A DNA stretch of 38,025 bases, taken from the NCBI GenBank assembly GCA_910577225.1, contig CAJTMV010000038.1, positions 1-38,025 on the forward strand, written 5' to 3'. A program made the position numbers and the translations under genes. The notes beneath the pieces are model-generated. The model did no database searches. It saw only the letters and a list, made by a program, of their open reading frames with translations, and had not been told where the DNA came from. Shown one piece after another: positions 1 to 8,628 of the stretch. The first letter of the stretch is position 1. Every line of letters begins with the position of its first letter. Source of the DNA: an uncultured Eubacterium sp. GTDB taxonomy: Bacteria; Bacillota; Clostridia; Lachnospirales; Lachnospiraceae.

Positions 1-96
1 TAAGCGCTGGATTTCACCTCCGCTAAAAGCGCCCTTTGGATGTCCTTTCAGTCCCAGGCTGCCCGCTCCAGGGCCCCTTCCGGCTGTCATGCACAC
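1..96 (+). repeat. Structured repeat element, copy 1 (right half only)
   Basis: Positions 1-48 are identical to 33900-33947 of the complete copy and form the 3' half of its conserved core. Positions 49-96 correspond to the complete copy's right stem arm (33948-33995). The arm has the same length but differs at 7 of 48 positions, with the outer end (about 82-96) unchanged. The left half is missing because the window begins inside the core. The conserved flank continues to about 115, where both copies read a TGTTTTATGG-type stretch followed by a GGC-TTTAA block. No open reading frame here looks real. Function is unknown; the case for a folded molecule rests on the complete copy. Confidence 0.8.
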
Positions 97-628
97 TGTT
101 TTATGGCCGGCTTTAAGCGAATCATAGGATACTGTGGGCAACAAGAAAAAGGCAGTTCAACAAAAATTTGTTTTAATTATTGCAAAATTGGTTGGATATT
201 TGTTTTATTTACTTTTATACAACACATCAAAACGATAGGCAATTCAAAAATGATGAATACAATTTATTTACTGGTACTTTTTGACCCCGGCATCATGACA
301 TTTAATTCTTAAGCTGACCGGGACACGCAAATGACATGGATTACAGACGCGTGCCTGTATGAGTAAGTGTTACTATTTCACCTCTTAGAGAAACATTGCT
401 TTCCGATCCTTTCCGGGTATTGCTGCTGGCAGAGTTTCCATCTGCGACACGTCCGCGCAGCCACTTAACATGCCCCACTTGTCAATTTTCATTGCTAATT
501 GATTCCCTGAGCCTGCATATAAGAGTCCGGGCGATATTCAAACGTTTGCAGAATACCTGTTTCAGACAATTGTAATCCCCTGGCTCCGCCTTACGTTCAG
601 GTATAAGAAATAAATGCGGCGATACTGA
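97..628. other. Gene-free stretch carrying the 3' extension of repeat copy 1
   Basis: No convincing gene is present. About 298-450 is recognisably similar to about 34023-34175 downstream of copy 2; shared blocks include GTAAGTGTTA, GGGTATT and GGCAGAGTT. A second similar patch, about 498-520, matches about 34354-34376. The repeat unit is therefore longer than the folded head. Between the two blocks copy 1 has an AT-rich 120-297 segment that copy 2 lacks. The open frame at 40-312 crosses the repeat and the AT-rich segment, has no ribosome site and was not accepted as a gene. Confidence 0.55.
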
Positions 629-680
629 TTGACAATTCTGTCTAATGATGTTAGACTTGTATTGTCTAATAGTATTAGAC
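629..680 (+). promoter_or_regulatory. Promoter and two dyad operators of the BlaI/M56 pair
   Basis: A consensus -35 TTGACA lies at 629-634, with a -10-like TAGACT at 652-657 after a 17-bp spacer. Two palindromes of the form GTCTAAT-N3-RTTAGAC overlap and follow it. The first, 640-656, sits in the spacer and -10; the second, 664-680, is perfect and lies at the expected transcript start. Their starts are 24 bp apart. BlaI/MecI-family repressors bind paired dyads of this kind over their own promoters, so autorepression by the adjacent gene product is the natural reading. The assignment to BlaI is inference from position. Confidence 0.7.
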
Positions 681-736
681 TATCAGAGATCACAGAGCTG
701 ATTTCAAATCATACAAACCAGGAAAGGAATTTACCA

Positions 737-1123
737 ATGGAACAGTACAGACTGGGTGAAATGGAGCAAAAATTTGCGGATCTGATCTGGGCGCATGCGC
801 CTGTCCGTTCGGGTGAACTGGCTGTGATGTGTGCACAGGAGTTTGGCTGGAAACGTACCACGACTTATACGATGCTTAAACGGCTGTGTGAACGGCGCCT
901 GTTTGTCAACGAAAAAGGTATCGTATCGATCTGCATGACCAAAGAAGAATTTCAGGGCGCACAGGGAGAACAGTTTGTAAATGAAACTTTTCATGGCTCT
1001 CTGCCCCGTTTTTTAGCCGCCTTTACCAAGCGGAAAAAACTAAGCGACAATGATATCAGAGAGCTGAAACAACTGATTAACGAATATGAGGAGGATACGT
1101 ATGATGGAACAAATTTTCATTAA
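737..1123 (+). CDS. BlaI/MecI-family transcriptional repressor
   Basis: This 128-residue protein has the winged-helix layout of BlaI/MecI/CopY repressors: an N-terminal stretch beginning MEQYRLGEMEQ, a recognition-helix region with WKRTTTYTMLKRL at about residues 37-49, then a helical C-terminal dimerisation part. Members dimerise on dyad operators and are inactivated when a partner M56 protease is triggered. An upstream in-frame ATG at 629 lies on the -35 box, so it cannot be the start of this transcript. The ATG at 737 has an AGGAAAGG-type ribosome site about ten bases upstream. The end overlaps the M56 gene by 23 bp, indicating a translationally coupled pair. The controlled genes beyond this pair cannot be told from the window. 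Confidence 0.85.
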   Translation: MEQYRLGEMEQKFADLIWAHAPVRSGELAVMCAQEFGWKRTTTYTMLKRLCERRLFVNEKGIVSICMTKEEFQGAQGEQFVNETFHGSLPRFLAAFTKRKKLSDNDIRELKQLINEYEEDTYDGTNFH

Positions 1124-3422
1124 AGTACTAAATATGAGTCTGACCGGCAGCATGATCATACTGATCGTACTATTCCTGCGGCTTTGCTTAAAAAAGGCTC
1201 CGAAACTGTTTTCTTACTGCCTCTGGGCCGTCGTTTTGTTCCGGCTGCTTTGCCCTGTGTCATTTTCGGCTGCTTTTTCTGTATTTTCCATATTGTCAGT
1301 TCCTTCTGCCGCTTTTCAAAACAGTGTTTCTATTTCGCAGACGTTTCCTGTACATATGGCAGAAGGTGAAGATGATTTCTTTATACGGCAAACGCCGCCG
1401 GCAGGCGATATCCATTCGCAGGCCAGTCGCTCTGTAACTGACGCTGTCAGAAAGGCGCCGGCTTTTGGCCGTTTTTTTGCTGACGAACGACTGGCGGACA
1501 AATGGCTTCTGACGGCTGGTACGTATCTTTGGCTGTGCGGCATATCTGTTCTTGGATTGTATAGTTTTTCAAAAATTATCAAATTAAAGCGAATGATAAA
1601 ATTTGCTTCCTGGGACAAAGAAAATATTTACCTGACACAGGCTCTGCCGGCTCCTTTCGTTATGGGAGTCATTCATCCCAAAATTTACCTGCCGCAAAAT
1701 CTCGGCGCCGAAGAAAAGAGTTATATCCTGCTGCATGAACAGATTCATATCAAACGAAAAGATCATATTTTAAAGATTCTGGGCTTTTTCGCACTTTGTC
1801 TGCACTGGTTCAATCCGCTGGCCTGGGCCGCGTTTTTTCTCAGCGAAAAAGATATGGAAATGTCCTGTGACGAGGCCGTGATTCGTAACATCGGCAGCCA
1901 TGTAAAAAAAGACTACTCTTCTTCCCTGCTTTCCCTGTCAGCAGGAACCTTTGCAGCATCGACAGTAACTGCAACGCCGCTGGCGTTTGGAGAAAACGAT
2001 ATTGCCAGCCGTATCAAAAATATTCTGCGTTACCAGAAACCGGCAGCTGGTATTGTAAAAATCGCAGCGTTGTTCTGCAGTATTACAGCGATCATTCTGC
2101 TCGCCAATCCGAAAGAACCTAACGATGCAAAAAATCAGATGCAGGCAAATAAGCAGACCGATGTGTCAAATCAGAGCGACATGCAGAATCAGACCCTTCC
2201 ACCATCCGGTACAGCCACGCAGGCACAAAAGAACGCTTCGGATGATGCCGGTTCGCACAGCCTGGCTGCGCAAATTCACCTTACTGATTTTGAGAAACAG
2301 CTCCTTCCCGACGGCGCGGCACAGACAGACCGCATCTTTTATGCGGTAAATATCCGGAGCATTGCAAGAAGCGCAAGGGTGATAGACGCTTTTATAAAAC
2401 CGGATGATGCATTTCCGTTTGAAGAAGAGGAAAGTATTCCTTTTTCAGAAAACTGCCAGTTTTTTATCAATGAAAGTATGAATCAGATCGATTACAAAGA
2501 GGTCACATTTTCACAATTTGCAAATGCAGTCAGTCAGGGCGGGTATTATCTGCCAAAATACTGCCTGCTCGGTTTGAAACATGGACAGGCTGACTGCGCT
2601 GTCTTAAAAAACGCATACGAACCTTTTGGCATCGATACGATGAAACCTCTTTCGGATTCTTCCCTGTATGATTCTTATCTGAAATCCGCACGCCCGGATC
2701 AGTTTGCCGCCGACTTTCGGCTGATCGCAAAAGAAACGATGGATATTTCAGACCATGCAGGAAATGAAACGATTGAAGTATATGCAGATCAGGTTGACAA
2801 TGTGATTGTATTTTTTCAGTCAGCAGAGAATCAAACGCTCTATATGCAGGATGCCAGCCTTTCCAGAGCTGGCTGGAGCAATATCTATCTGGGTGAGGAT
2901 CAGGGAATACCTTATATTTTACATGTAGGAATAGAAGACCGATTTAATTATGGCAGCTTCGATTACCAGGTATACAGACTGGACGAAGAAGGTCGCCCTT
3001 TGATTGCTGCCTCTTCCTGTTTTTCCTTTTATTTTAATTCGAACAGCAATCTGATCTATAATGACGATCTGTTTCGGTCATGGATCCTGCCGATGGAGCA
3101 TTATTTGCAAAACAGCCGTCTGCTGGTTAGTACACAGGATGGAGAAATTCGGACAAAACAGGTATCAGATGCCGATCGGTACAATTACCAGACGTTAAAC
3201 ATGATGGATCGGGCTTTGGAATTAAACGAAAGCTCCGGCAGTCTGATCCGTTTTCACAACAGCTGGTACAACAGACAGAGTCTGTCTCATGAAACGCTGG
3301 AATGGCTGGAATGGTACAACCGCCTGTCCGCATCGGAGCAAAACGCCGTCAGTGCAGTTCCGAACGATCTGTATGACGGTCTTTTCGGAGCCGCAACTGC
3401 CGATGCTGCGGCTGAACGATAA
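1101..3422 (+). CDS. BlaR1/MecR1-like M56 membrane metallopeptidase sensor
   Basis: This 773-residue membrane protein has N-terminal hydrophobic helices (about residues 5-60), another near 140-160, and the zinc protease motif HEQIH at about residue 212. A downstream SCDEAV element, typical of peptidase family M56, follows. A further membrane helix lies near residue 320. Then comes a Gln/Asn/Ser-rich linker and a roughly 400-residue, probably extracellular, C-terminal part. In BlaR1 that part is a penicillin-binding domain; here I see no serine-x-x-lysine active site, so the sensed signal is probably not a beta-lactam. The protease likely cleaves the co-encoded BlaI-type repressor. Start chosen at 1101 because GAGGAGG ends six bases upstream; an in-frame ATG at 1086 precedes that ribosome site. 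Confidence 0.8.
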   Translation: MMEQIFIKVLNMSLTGSMIILIVLFLRLCLKKAPKLFSYCLWAVVLFRLLCPVSFSAAFSVFSILSVPSAAFQNSVSISQTFPVHMAEGEDDFFIRQTPPAGDIHSQASRSVTDAVRKAPAFGRFFADERLADKWLLTAGTYLWLCGISVLGLYSFSKIIKLKRMIKFASWDKENIYLTQALPAPFVMGVIHPKIYLPQNLGAEEKSYILLHEQIHIKRKDHILKILGFFALCLHWFNPLAWAAFFLSEKDMEMSCDEAVIRNIGSHVKKDYSSSLLSLSAGTFAASTVTATPLAFGENDIASRIKNILRYQKPAAGIVKIAALFCSITAIILLANPKEPNDAKNQMQANKQTDVSNQSDMQNQTLPPSGTATQAQKNASDDAGSHSLAAQIHLTDFEKQLLPDGAAQTDRIFYAVNIRSIARSARVIDAFIKPDDAFPFEEEESIPFSENCQFFINESMNQIDYKEVTFSQFANAVSQGGYYLPKYCLLGLKHGQADCAVLKNAYEPFGIDTMKPLSDSSLYDSYLKSARPDQFAADFRLIAKETMDISDHAGNETIEVYADQVDNVIVFFQSAENQTLYMQDASLSRAGWSNIYLGEDQGIPYILHVGIEDRFNYGSFDYQVYRLDEEGRPLIAASSCFSFYFNSNSNLIYNDDLFRSWILPMEHYLQNSRLLVSTQDGEIRTKQVSDADRYNYQTLNMMDRALELNESSGSLIRFHNSWYNRQSLSHETLEWLEWYNRLSASEQNAVSAVPNDLYDGLFGAATADAAAER

Positions 3423-3512
3423 GCATCCGTTTTTTGCCATAGACGCTCAAAAGTTTATCAGGCTGGTGATTTCTCAGACCGTCTGGCCAGTCACGTAAAG
3501 TAACGCAGAAAA

Positions 3513-3572
3513 ACAGAGACAGTCCATAGAAGCATGTTTTTGACATCGTTCCATCACTGTCCCTGTTTTTTA
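3513..3572. terminator. Possible bidirectional terminator between convergent genes
   Basis: The arms ACAGAGACAGT (3513-3523) and ACTGTCCCTGT (3556-3566) pair with one mismatch across a 32-nt loop. A T-run follows on the + strand and an A-run precedes it, so it could end the M56 transcript on + and the GH43 transcript on -. The long loop lowers confidence. Confidence 0.5.
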
Positions 3573-3624
3573 ACTATATTACATCGATTTTATGTACCCG
3601 TACTACATTTGCTCTCATAATACA

Positions 3625-6195
3625 TCAGCCTGCCGGTTCCAGTATCCATTTCTGGCAGTCTCCGCCCCAGTAATTCCACTGGTTAATATTGCCGCCCGGC
3701 TCGCTGCTCCAGTCATATACATCCAGTCCGGACTTATAACTGCTGGCTCCGGTTAATAACGCATACGTTCCGTCTTCCAGACGATTCACCTGAAACTTCT
3801 GATTGAACGCGCCATTATAGGCATACTGAATAATATTGGCATTATCTTCCGCACTTTTTCCGGCTACATCCAGACATTTTGTATATCCAGAAGCGCCTGT
3901 GAGGATATGATAATATCCATCTCCGTCTGAAACAATTTTGAATTTCTGCGCATCTGCGCCGTTGTAAGGCCATTGCTGAATATTCGCGTTATTGTCGCCG
4001 CTTCCATTCACAACGTCCAGACACATGCCGGAAAATACGTTTTTAATATAAAAAGTACCTTCGACGTGAATTGGATCAATAACTCTTTTGCTTCCCCAAA
4101 GCGTTTCATTATTGGCGCCGATTAATGTAAAGGTCATGCGCTCGTTATGTCCGGTCGTCTCATCTTTTTGCTTAAAGAAGACTCCCTTATAGGTCGTTCC
4201 GCCAATTACCATCTGACAGTAATAAGTTCCCGGCGTATAACTCCATGTTCCGGTAACGTCGCCGTTAATCTTACCGTCGCTCGTCAGGTTTACTTTCTTC
4301 GTTTCAAGCATCCCTACATTTGCAGTAGACGCGTCGGTCCCATGATTTACAAACTCATAAGCGCCTGCCATTTCAGACATACTGTAACCGTTGTTTGAAA
4401 TATTACTTCCAAGATATTCATAGACAGCGGTTACCGGCCACCGATCTTCATTTAAAAACTGCTGGTGCACGCGTACCTCATGATATTCCGTACCGCCGTT
4501 GAAGCGGGTATGATTGACCAGATATCTCTGTCCATCCGTATCAATAAACGCAGAATTATGTCCTGCAGACTTATAGCCGACAGATAAAGTGGAAAAGTCG
4601 TAATTGCCCATTACTTTAATTCCGCGGTCTGCCTGATTCGTGTCTTTATCAAATACAGCGGAATTTCCTGCCGCATCCTGATAATTGCCATCGATCGTTT
4701 TGGAACGATACATCCGCATATGATAGCCGCCGTCTACGCCCAGCCATCCATATGTAACATATAAATAAAAGTAACCGCTCTCTGCGTCATAAACAATATA
4801 TGGCGCTTCTCCTGATTTTGTATAGCCACCGGCAATTTTCGTGCCAAAATAGCCGTCTGTCAGTCCGCTGTTATTTTTTGGATAGATTGGCTGACCGGTC
4901 GTTTTATCCAGCTGAAGAATAAAAATACCGCCGGACCAGGAACCATAGGTCATCCATAACGCGCCCGACTGATCATAGAGAATGGTCGGATCGATAGCGT
5001 TCGGGAACAGGGTGTTATTATAAGCGCCTTTGTTAAACCAGCCGGTTCTGACGCCGCTTAATTTTCCCTGTTCGATCAGTTTTGGTATGTTGGTGTTTCT
5101 ATAGTTTGTATTTACTTCTTTCGTTCCAAGCGTGGATTCTGTCTTAATAATCTCGTCGCCTTCTGTAAATCCGGAATAGATAATCGTATCTACGTAAGAA
5201 AACGGACCGGTCGACGACTTGGAAACACTGTAGGCGATGCAGGAACGTATATAAGTAGAAGACGTACAGTAATACATCATGTAAGCGCCTTTGCTGCCGT
5301 CATTCCAGACATATTCCGGATTATAGATAATATCCGGCGCCCATACGCCGTAACTGCCGGAACAGTCCGCATCGTTATAGCCTGCCCATAAGAACGGAGA
5401 AGCCAGCGCATGCTCCAGCGGCTCATTCTGTGCCGCTTTGGAACTGCCGGTGTTCGTTCCGGTTTCGATCAGATTCCATTTCTGGCAGTCTCTTCCCTGG
5501 AAATTCCATTGTGTAATATTTCCGCCCGCTTCTGTAGACCATTCAAAAACATCCAGACCGGACTGGCAGCCGCTTACTTTTGTCAGAATGGAATAAGTAC
5601 CGTCCGCCTGCTGAACGATACGGTATTTTTGCATCTCGCCATTCCCATACTGCCACTGCTGAATATTGGTTCCGTCTGCCGCGGAGCCTTCATTGACATC
5701 GATACAGCCTGTGTAGCCAGAAGCGCCGGTAAGAATATAATAGTACCCGTCTCCGGTAGATACAAAGCGGAATTTCTGAGCTTCTGAGCCGTTATAATCC
5801 CATTGACGGATATTTGCCCCGTTTTCAGCAGAACCGTCTGCTACATCCAGATATAAGCCGCTATGTTTGTTTTGCACATAATAAGTACCTTCTACATTTT
5901 CGCTCGCGTACAGCGACCGATTTTCATATCCCTGCGTTCCAAGCGCCGTCCAGTTTCTCAGATCTTTCGAAGACGCCTGTGCCAGATGCGATCCAAAAAT
6001 ATGATAATCATTCGTGCTCTCATCATAAAAAATGGAAGGATCGTGAACAGAGATTCTTGTCGTCTGTGAGGTTGCAGACGAACTGGCTGCCGCCAGCACG
6101 TTGCCGGCCGGCAATGCGGACACTGCTGTTAACAATGATAACGACAGTGCGATGGCTTTTTTGAAAAAGCCGCAGTTTTGAAACCGTTTTTTCAT
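3625..6195 (-). CDS. Secreted GH43 arabinanase-like glycoside hydrolase with two ricin/CBM13 domains
   Basis: This 856-residue protein begins with a Sec signal peptide (Lys/Arg, hydrophobic core, then an AAA-type cleavage region near residue 37). The three GH43 acids are visible: Asp in HDPSIF (about residue 51), Asp in NAIDPT (about 400) and Glu in GEAPYI (about 465). These match the pattern of endo-1,5-alpha-L-arabinanases, which cut pectic arabinan side chains. A first ricin-type beta-trefoil with repeated Q-W/Q-K motifs (about 100-250) interrupts the propeller after its first catalytic aspartate. A second forms the C-terminus (about 715-856), after a GH43_C2-like segment. Start set at 6195, where AAAGGGTG lies just upstream; the longer frame adds 13 residues before this site. 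Substrate is inferred from family motifs, not proven. Confidence 0.82.
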   Translation of the reverse strand: MKKRFQNCGFFKKAIALSLSLLTAVSALPAGNVLAAASSSATSQTTRISVHDPSIFYDESTNDYHIFGSHLAQASSKDLRNWTALGTQGYENRSLYASENVEGTYYVQNKHSGLYLDVADGSAENGANIRQWDYNGSEAQKFRFVSTGDGYYYILTGASGYTGCIDVNEGSAADGTNIQQWQYGNGEMQKYRIVQQADGTYSILTKVSGCQSGLDVFEWSTEAGGNITQWNFQGRDCQKWNLIETGTNTGSSKAAQNEPLEHALASPFLWAGYNDADCSGSYGVWAPDIIYNPEYVWNDGSKGAYMMYYCTSSTYIRSCIAYSVSKSSTGPFSYVDTIIYSGFTEGDEIIKTESTLGTKEVNTNYRNTNIPKLIEQGKLSGVRTGWFNKGAYNNTLFPNAIDPTILYDQSGALWMTYGSWSGGIFILQLDKTTGQPIYPKNNSGLTDGYFGTKIAGGYTKSGEAPYIVYDAESGYFYLYVTYGWLGVDGGYHMRMYRSKTIDGNYQDAAGNSAVFDKDTNQADRGIKVMGNYDFSTLSVGYKSAGHNSAFIDTDGQRYLVNHTRFNGGTEYHEVRVHQQFLNEDRWPVTAVYEYLGSNISNNGYSMSEMAGAYEFVNHGTDASTANVGMLETKKVNLTSDGKINGDVTGTWSYTPGTYYCQMVIGGTTYKGVFFKQKDETTGHNERMTFTLIGANNETLWGSKRVIDPIHVEGTFYIKNVFSGMCLDVVNGSGDNNANIQQWPYNGADAQKFKIVSDGDGYYHILTGASGYTKCLDVAGKSAEDNANIIQYAYNGAFNQKFQVNRLEDGTYALLTGASSYKSGLDVYDWSSEPGGNINQWNYWGGDCQKWILEPAG

Positions 6196-6224
6196 TCTAA
6201 CACCCTTTCTTTTTGATTTGATTT

Positions 6225-6267
6225 GTAGTTTCAACTACATTATATACTACTATCTGACAATTTACAA
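6225..6267 (-). promoter_or_regulatory. Promoter of the GH43 gene with adjacent palindrome
   Basis: Reading the minus strand, TTGTAA (plus 6262-6267) and a perfect TATAAT (plus 6239-6244) are separated by exactly 17 bp. Immediately downstream, at the expected transcript start, lies the palindrome GTAGTT-TC-AACTAC (6225-6238). This is a good position for a repressor operator, as expected for a sugar-inducible hydrolase. The repressor is not in the window. Confidence 0.7.
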
Positions 6268-6700
6268 TACTCAAGTTTAAATTTGTAATTTTAATTATCG
6301 TCAGACGTATGAAACGAATCTATTCTATTATATAAGCAGTGGCGTTCAGACAATAGTTACTATTTACAGACTATAAAATTAATGACATTTTTCATTGACT
6401 TTATGGTTCTTTTCGATTATGATATACATATAAAAAGAAACTATATTAACTTATGAAATGCCTGACTGTACAAGATCAAAGATCAGCAGCATAAAAGATT
6501 CTTTCTTCAGTAAGGTAGTATTTTTTTGCAGGATTACTCCTCAATAGAAACGTATTTGCTTTTATAAAGAAGACCCGAAACTCTTATATGCGCCGGATGG
6601 ATGTTCTGCCTGCTATCGGATACTCTCTCATTCTCCGGACAATGATCGTGATCACGCAGCAGCTATTTTAATTATTCAGGAAGAAGAGAGGGCGTTTATT
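6268..6700. other. Divergent intergenic region, no confident gene
   Basis: This AT-rich stretch lies between the divergent GH43 gene and the small membrane protein gene. It holds the GH43 promoter at its left edge and no recognisable RNA. From about 6550 to 6700 an open frame runs without a stop into the next gene and has protein-like composition. It has no ATG, GTG or ribosome site of its own, so I treat it as untranslated or as a decayed remnant. Confidence 0.4.
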
Positions 6701-6952
6701 ATGACTCATATTACTCTGACTTTTGAAACACTATTCGAGCTTGGTACACTGCTGATGTGTATCATCGGAAACATCATCTGGTTTATTTACAGTATTTTTG
6801 ATACGCTCAGATGCAAAAGAAAGCGGTTTAAATGCCCGCGTAATTTTTTGTACTGTCTGTGTTTCTGCCCCGATAAACATGATATGACGCCGGAAGAAGC
6901 AGCCGCGCTGAGAGAAGAGCTGATAAATTCAGATGAAATAGAATTCCCCTGA
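6701..6952 (+). CDS. Small hypothetical membrane protein
   Basis: This 83-residue protein has one long hydrophobic segment (about residues 10-35, rich in Leu, Ile and Phe). A basic stretch RCKRKRFK and a cysteine-containing part with LYCLCFCPDK follow, then an acidic tail. The layout suggests a single-pass protein with a basic cytoplasmic face. AAGAGAGGG lies about ten bases before the ATG. The downstream hairpin at 6970-6999 has its T-run on the opposite strand, so it serves the neighbour rather than this gene. I do not recognise the family; the cysteines could bind metal, but that is only a guess. Confidence 0.5.
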   Translation: MTHITLTFETLFELGTLLMCIIGNIIWFIYSIFDTLRCKRKRFKCPRNFLYCLCFCPDKHDMTPEEAAALREELINSDEIEFP

Positions 6953-6964
6953 TGCGCAGGGATG

Positions 6965-6999
6965 AAAAAGGCTTCTCTTTCCTTTCGGAAAGAGAAGCC
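6965..6999 (-). terminator. Rho-independent terminator of the flagellin-fragment transcript
   Basis: A perfect 13-bp stem (6970-6982 with 6987-6999) closes a four-base loop. On the minus strand it is followed by five T residues, 72 bases after the stop codon of the flagellin fragment. The stem also overlaps the region just after the convergent small gene. Confidence 0.85.
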
Positions 7000-7071
7000 G
7001 CTGAATACGTAAGATCGATCACTGTGCAAGCGTTTGTTTCGCAGATACCGGAATGGAATCCGGATACTCCA

Positions 7072-8444
7072 TCATGATGAAATAAGTTTTAAAATATTTT
7101 CCGGAGACTGATTGGATTGCGCCAGCATACTCTGTCCGGATTGCAGCAAAATCTGATGCAGCGCGTTTGCGACGCTCTCCTTTGCCATATCTGCATCACG
7201 CAGCCGGCTTTCCGCTGCCTGGACATTTTCTGCCATAATATCGTCGATCGACATTGCATTTTCCAGACGATTATGCGTAACGCCGAATTCCGTTCTGATT
7301 TCAGATACACGGTCGATCGCTCCATATATCTGATTTAGAGACGTTCCTGCCGATTGATAGCTGGATACATCAACGGTTTCCACATCCAATATCCCAGTGT
7401 TCATGGCATGCAGACTGATCGGTATCGCGTCCCATGCGCGGGAACTGGACTGGATCATTAATTCACGGCCGCTTTCCGTAGATTTTGACGTATATCGGAT
7501 ATTTTCTATCGCATCTTCGTGGTAAGGCTTAAGTTCTGCCTGTATCGGTCCCGCCGTTTTCGCGTCCAGGTCAGTATTTTCAAAAGCATCCAGGATGTGT
7601 TGTTTGAGTTCCCCTTTTCTGGTATCTAATGTATTTTTATTTGCATTTGTATCATTATATGTTACCTTCCATCTTCCCGTATTTGGATCTCTTGTTTTTG
7701 TAAACATGTCCGGCGTAAACCATCCTGTGATATCTTCCTGCGCAGAAATCGTGATGGAGTCGTTCGCTGGAGATCGCAAGGATAAAGAATATTGGTATGT
7801 TTGTTTTGCGGAACCGTATCCGTTCATTTCATTTTGCAATTTAGTGGCAAATCTTTTTGCATAATCTACTACATTTATCGAATCGATCTTATTTTCAATC
7901 TGACTAAAACTTTCTGTGGCGGTAAATGTCTGTGGCTGCCCCTGCCCGCCCTGCATGGTAAACGAAAGCGTACCGCCTGAAGTATCCTTTGTCGTTGTCA
8001 GCGTCAGAGGCCTTCCGCCGATCAGTCCCATATTCAGATGCGTACCGTAATTATCCAGCGAATTCGAATGCGACACGCTTACTGACACCGGATTCCCTGC
8101 AGACAGGTGCTTATCCGGCTTAATGTAATTTCACAGTTTTTAAATTCCACGTCGATTTTCCAGTCAGTATTGATGGAATTGATCAGATCGTTTTTCGTGC
8201 TTTCCGAGTCAACGGTAAACGATATGTCTGAATAAATATTTGTATTCGGCAGCAAAAAATTCGTGTTGATTTCCTGTTCTACCGTACTGTTTGCGACATT
8301 TACGCCGCTGCCGGGTTTCCACGAAGCGTCAGGCAGTCCGATGGAATCCAGCTTCCACCGCCCGACTTCCACATTGCCGTTATTCTGATTTTCCTTATTC
8401 GGAACCTGCATAACGATGTCGTTCGTTGCAGGATCAAACTTCAT
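7072..8444 (-). pseudogene. Flagellin C-terminal fragment, frameshifted
   Basis: Two overlapping frames appear to be one broken gene. The upstream frame (8444-8079, 121 codons) reads sensibly until about CEITLS and then runs into a short, unlikely tail. The continuation (PDKHLSAGNP and onward) is in another frame, open from about 8130 and ending at 7072. The joined product ends with a clear flagellin C-terminal domain: a MIQSS element, the helical region with RTEFGVTHNRLENAM, and a coiled end with SGQSMLAQSNQ. The part before it resembles a variable flagellin surface domain. The conserved flagellin N-terminal domain is missing; upstream of 8444 the frame is closed by a stop. No other flagellar gene is present. 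A sequencing error could explain the frameshift, but not the lost N-terminus. Confidence 0.65.
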
Positions 8445-8555
8445 CTCGTACTCTCCGCTATTACTGCTTTATTTCTCGTATACTGCAAAGCATTTATTTA
8501 AAAGAAATACCTGTTTACAGGCGTAAAAACGTTTGAGATTCTATATGCCGGCAGA

Positions 8556-8593
8556 CAAAAAAACGTATGATAACCATATTTGTTATCATACGT
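8556..8593 (-). terminator. Terminator of the condensation/carrier/ligase operon
   Basis: A perfect 12-bp stem (8563-8574 with 8582-8593) is followed on the minus strand by seven T residues. It lies 35 bases beyond the stop codon of the adenylating enzyme, the last gene of the operon. Confidence 0.9.
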
Positions 8594-8628
8594 CTCTCTG
8601 CTGTCGCTGCCAGGCGAAATTTTGTCTG

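Noticed and set aside
40..312. Open frame of 90 codons on +
   Set aside because: It crosses the conserved repeat and an AT-rich stretch, has no ribosome site and is not kept in copy 2.
629..736. Longer start for the BlaI-type repressor
   Set aside because: The ATG lies on the -35 box and the added residues translate the operators.
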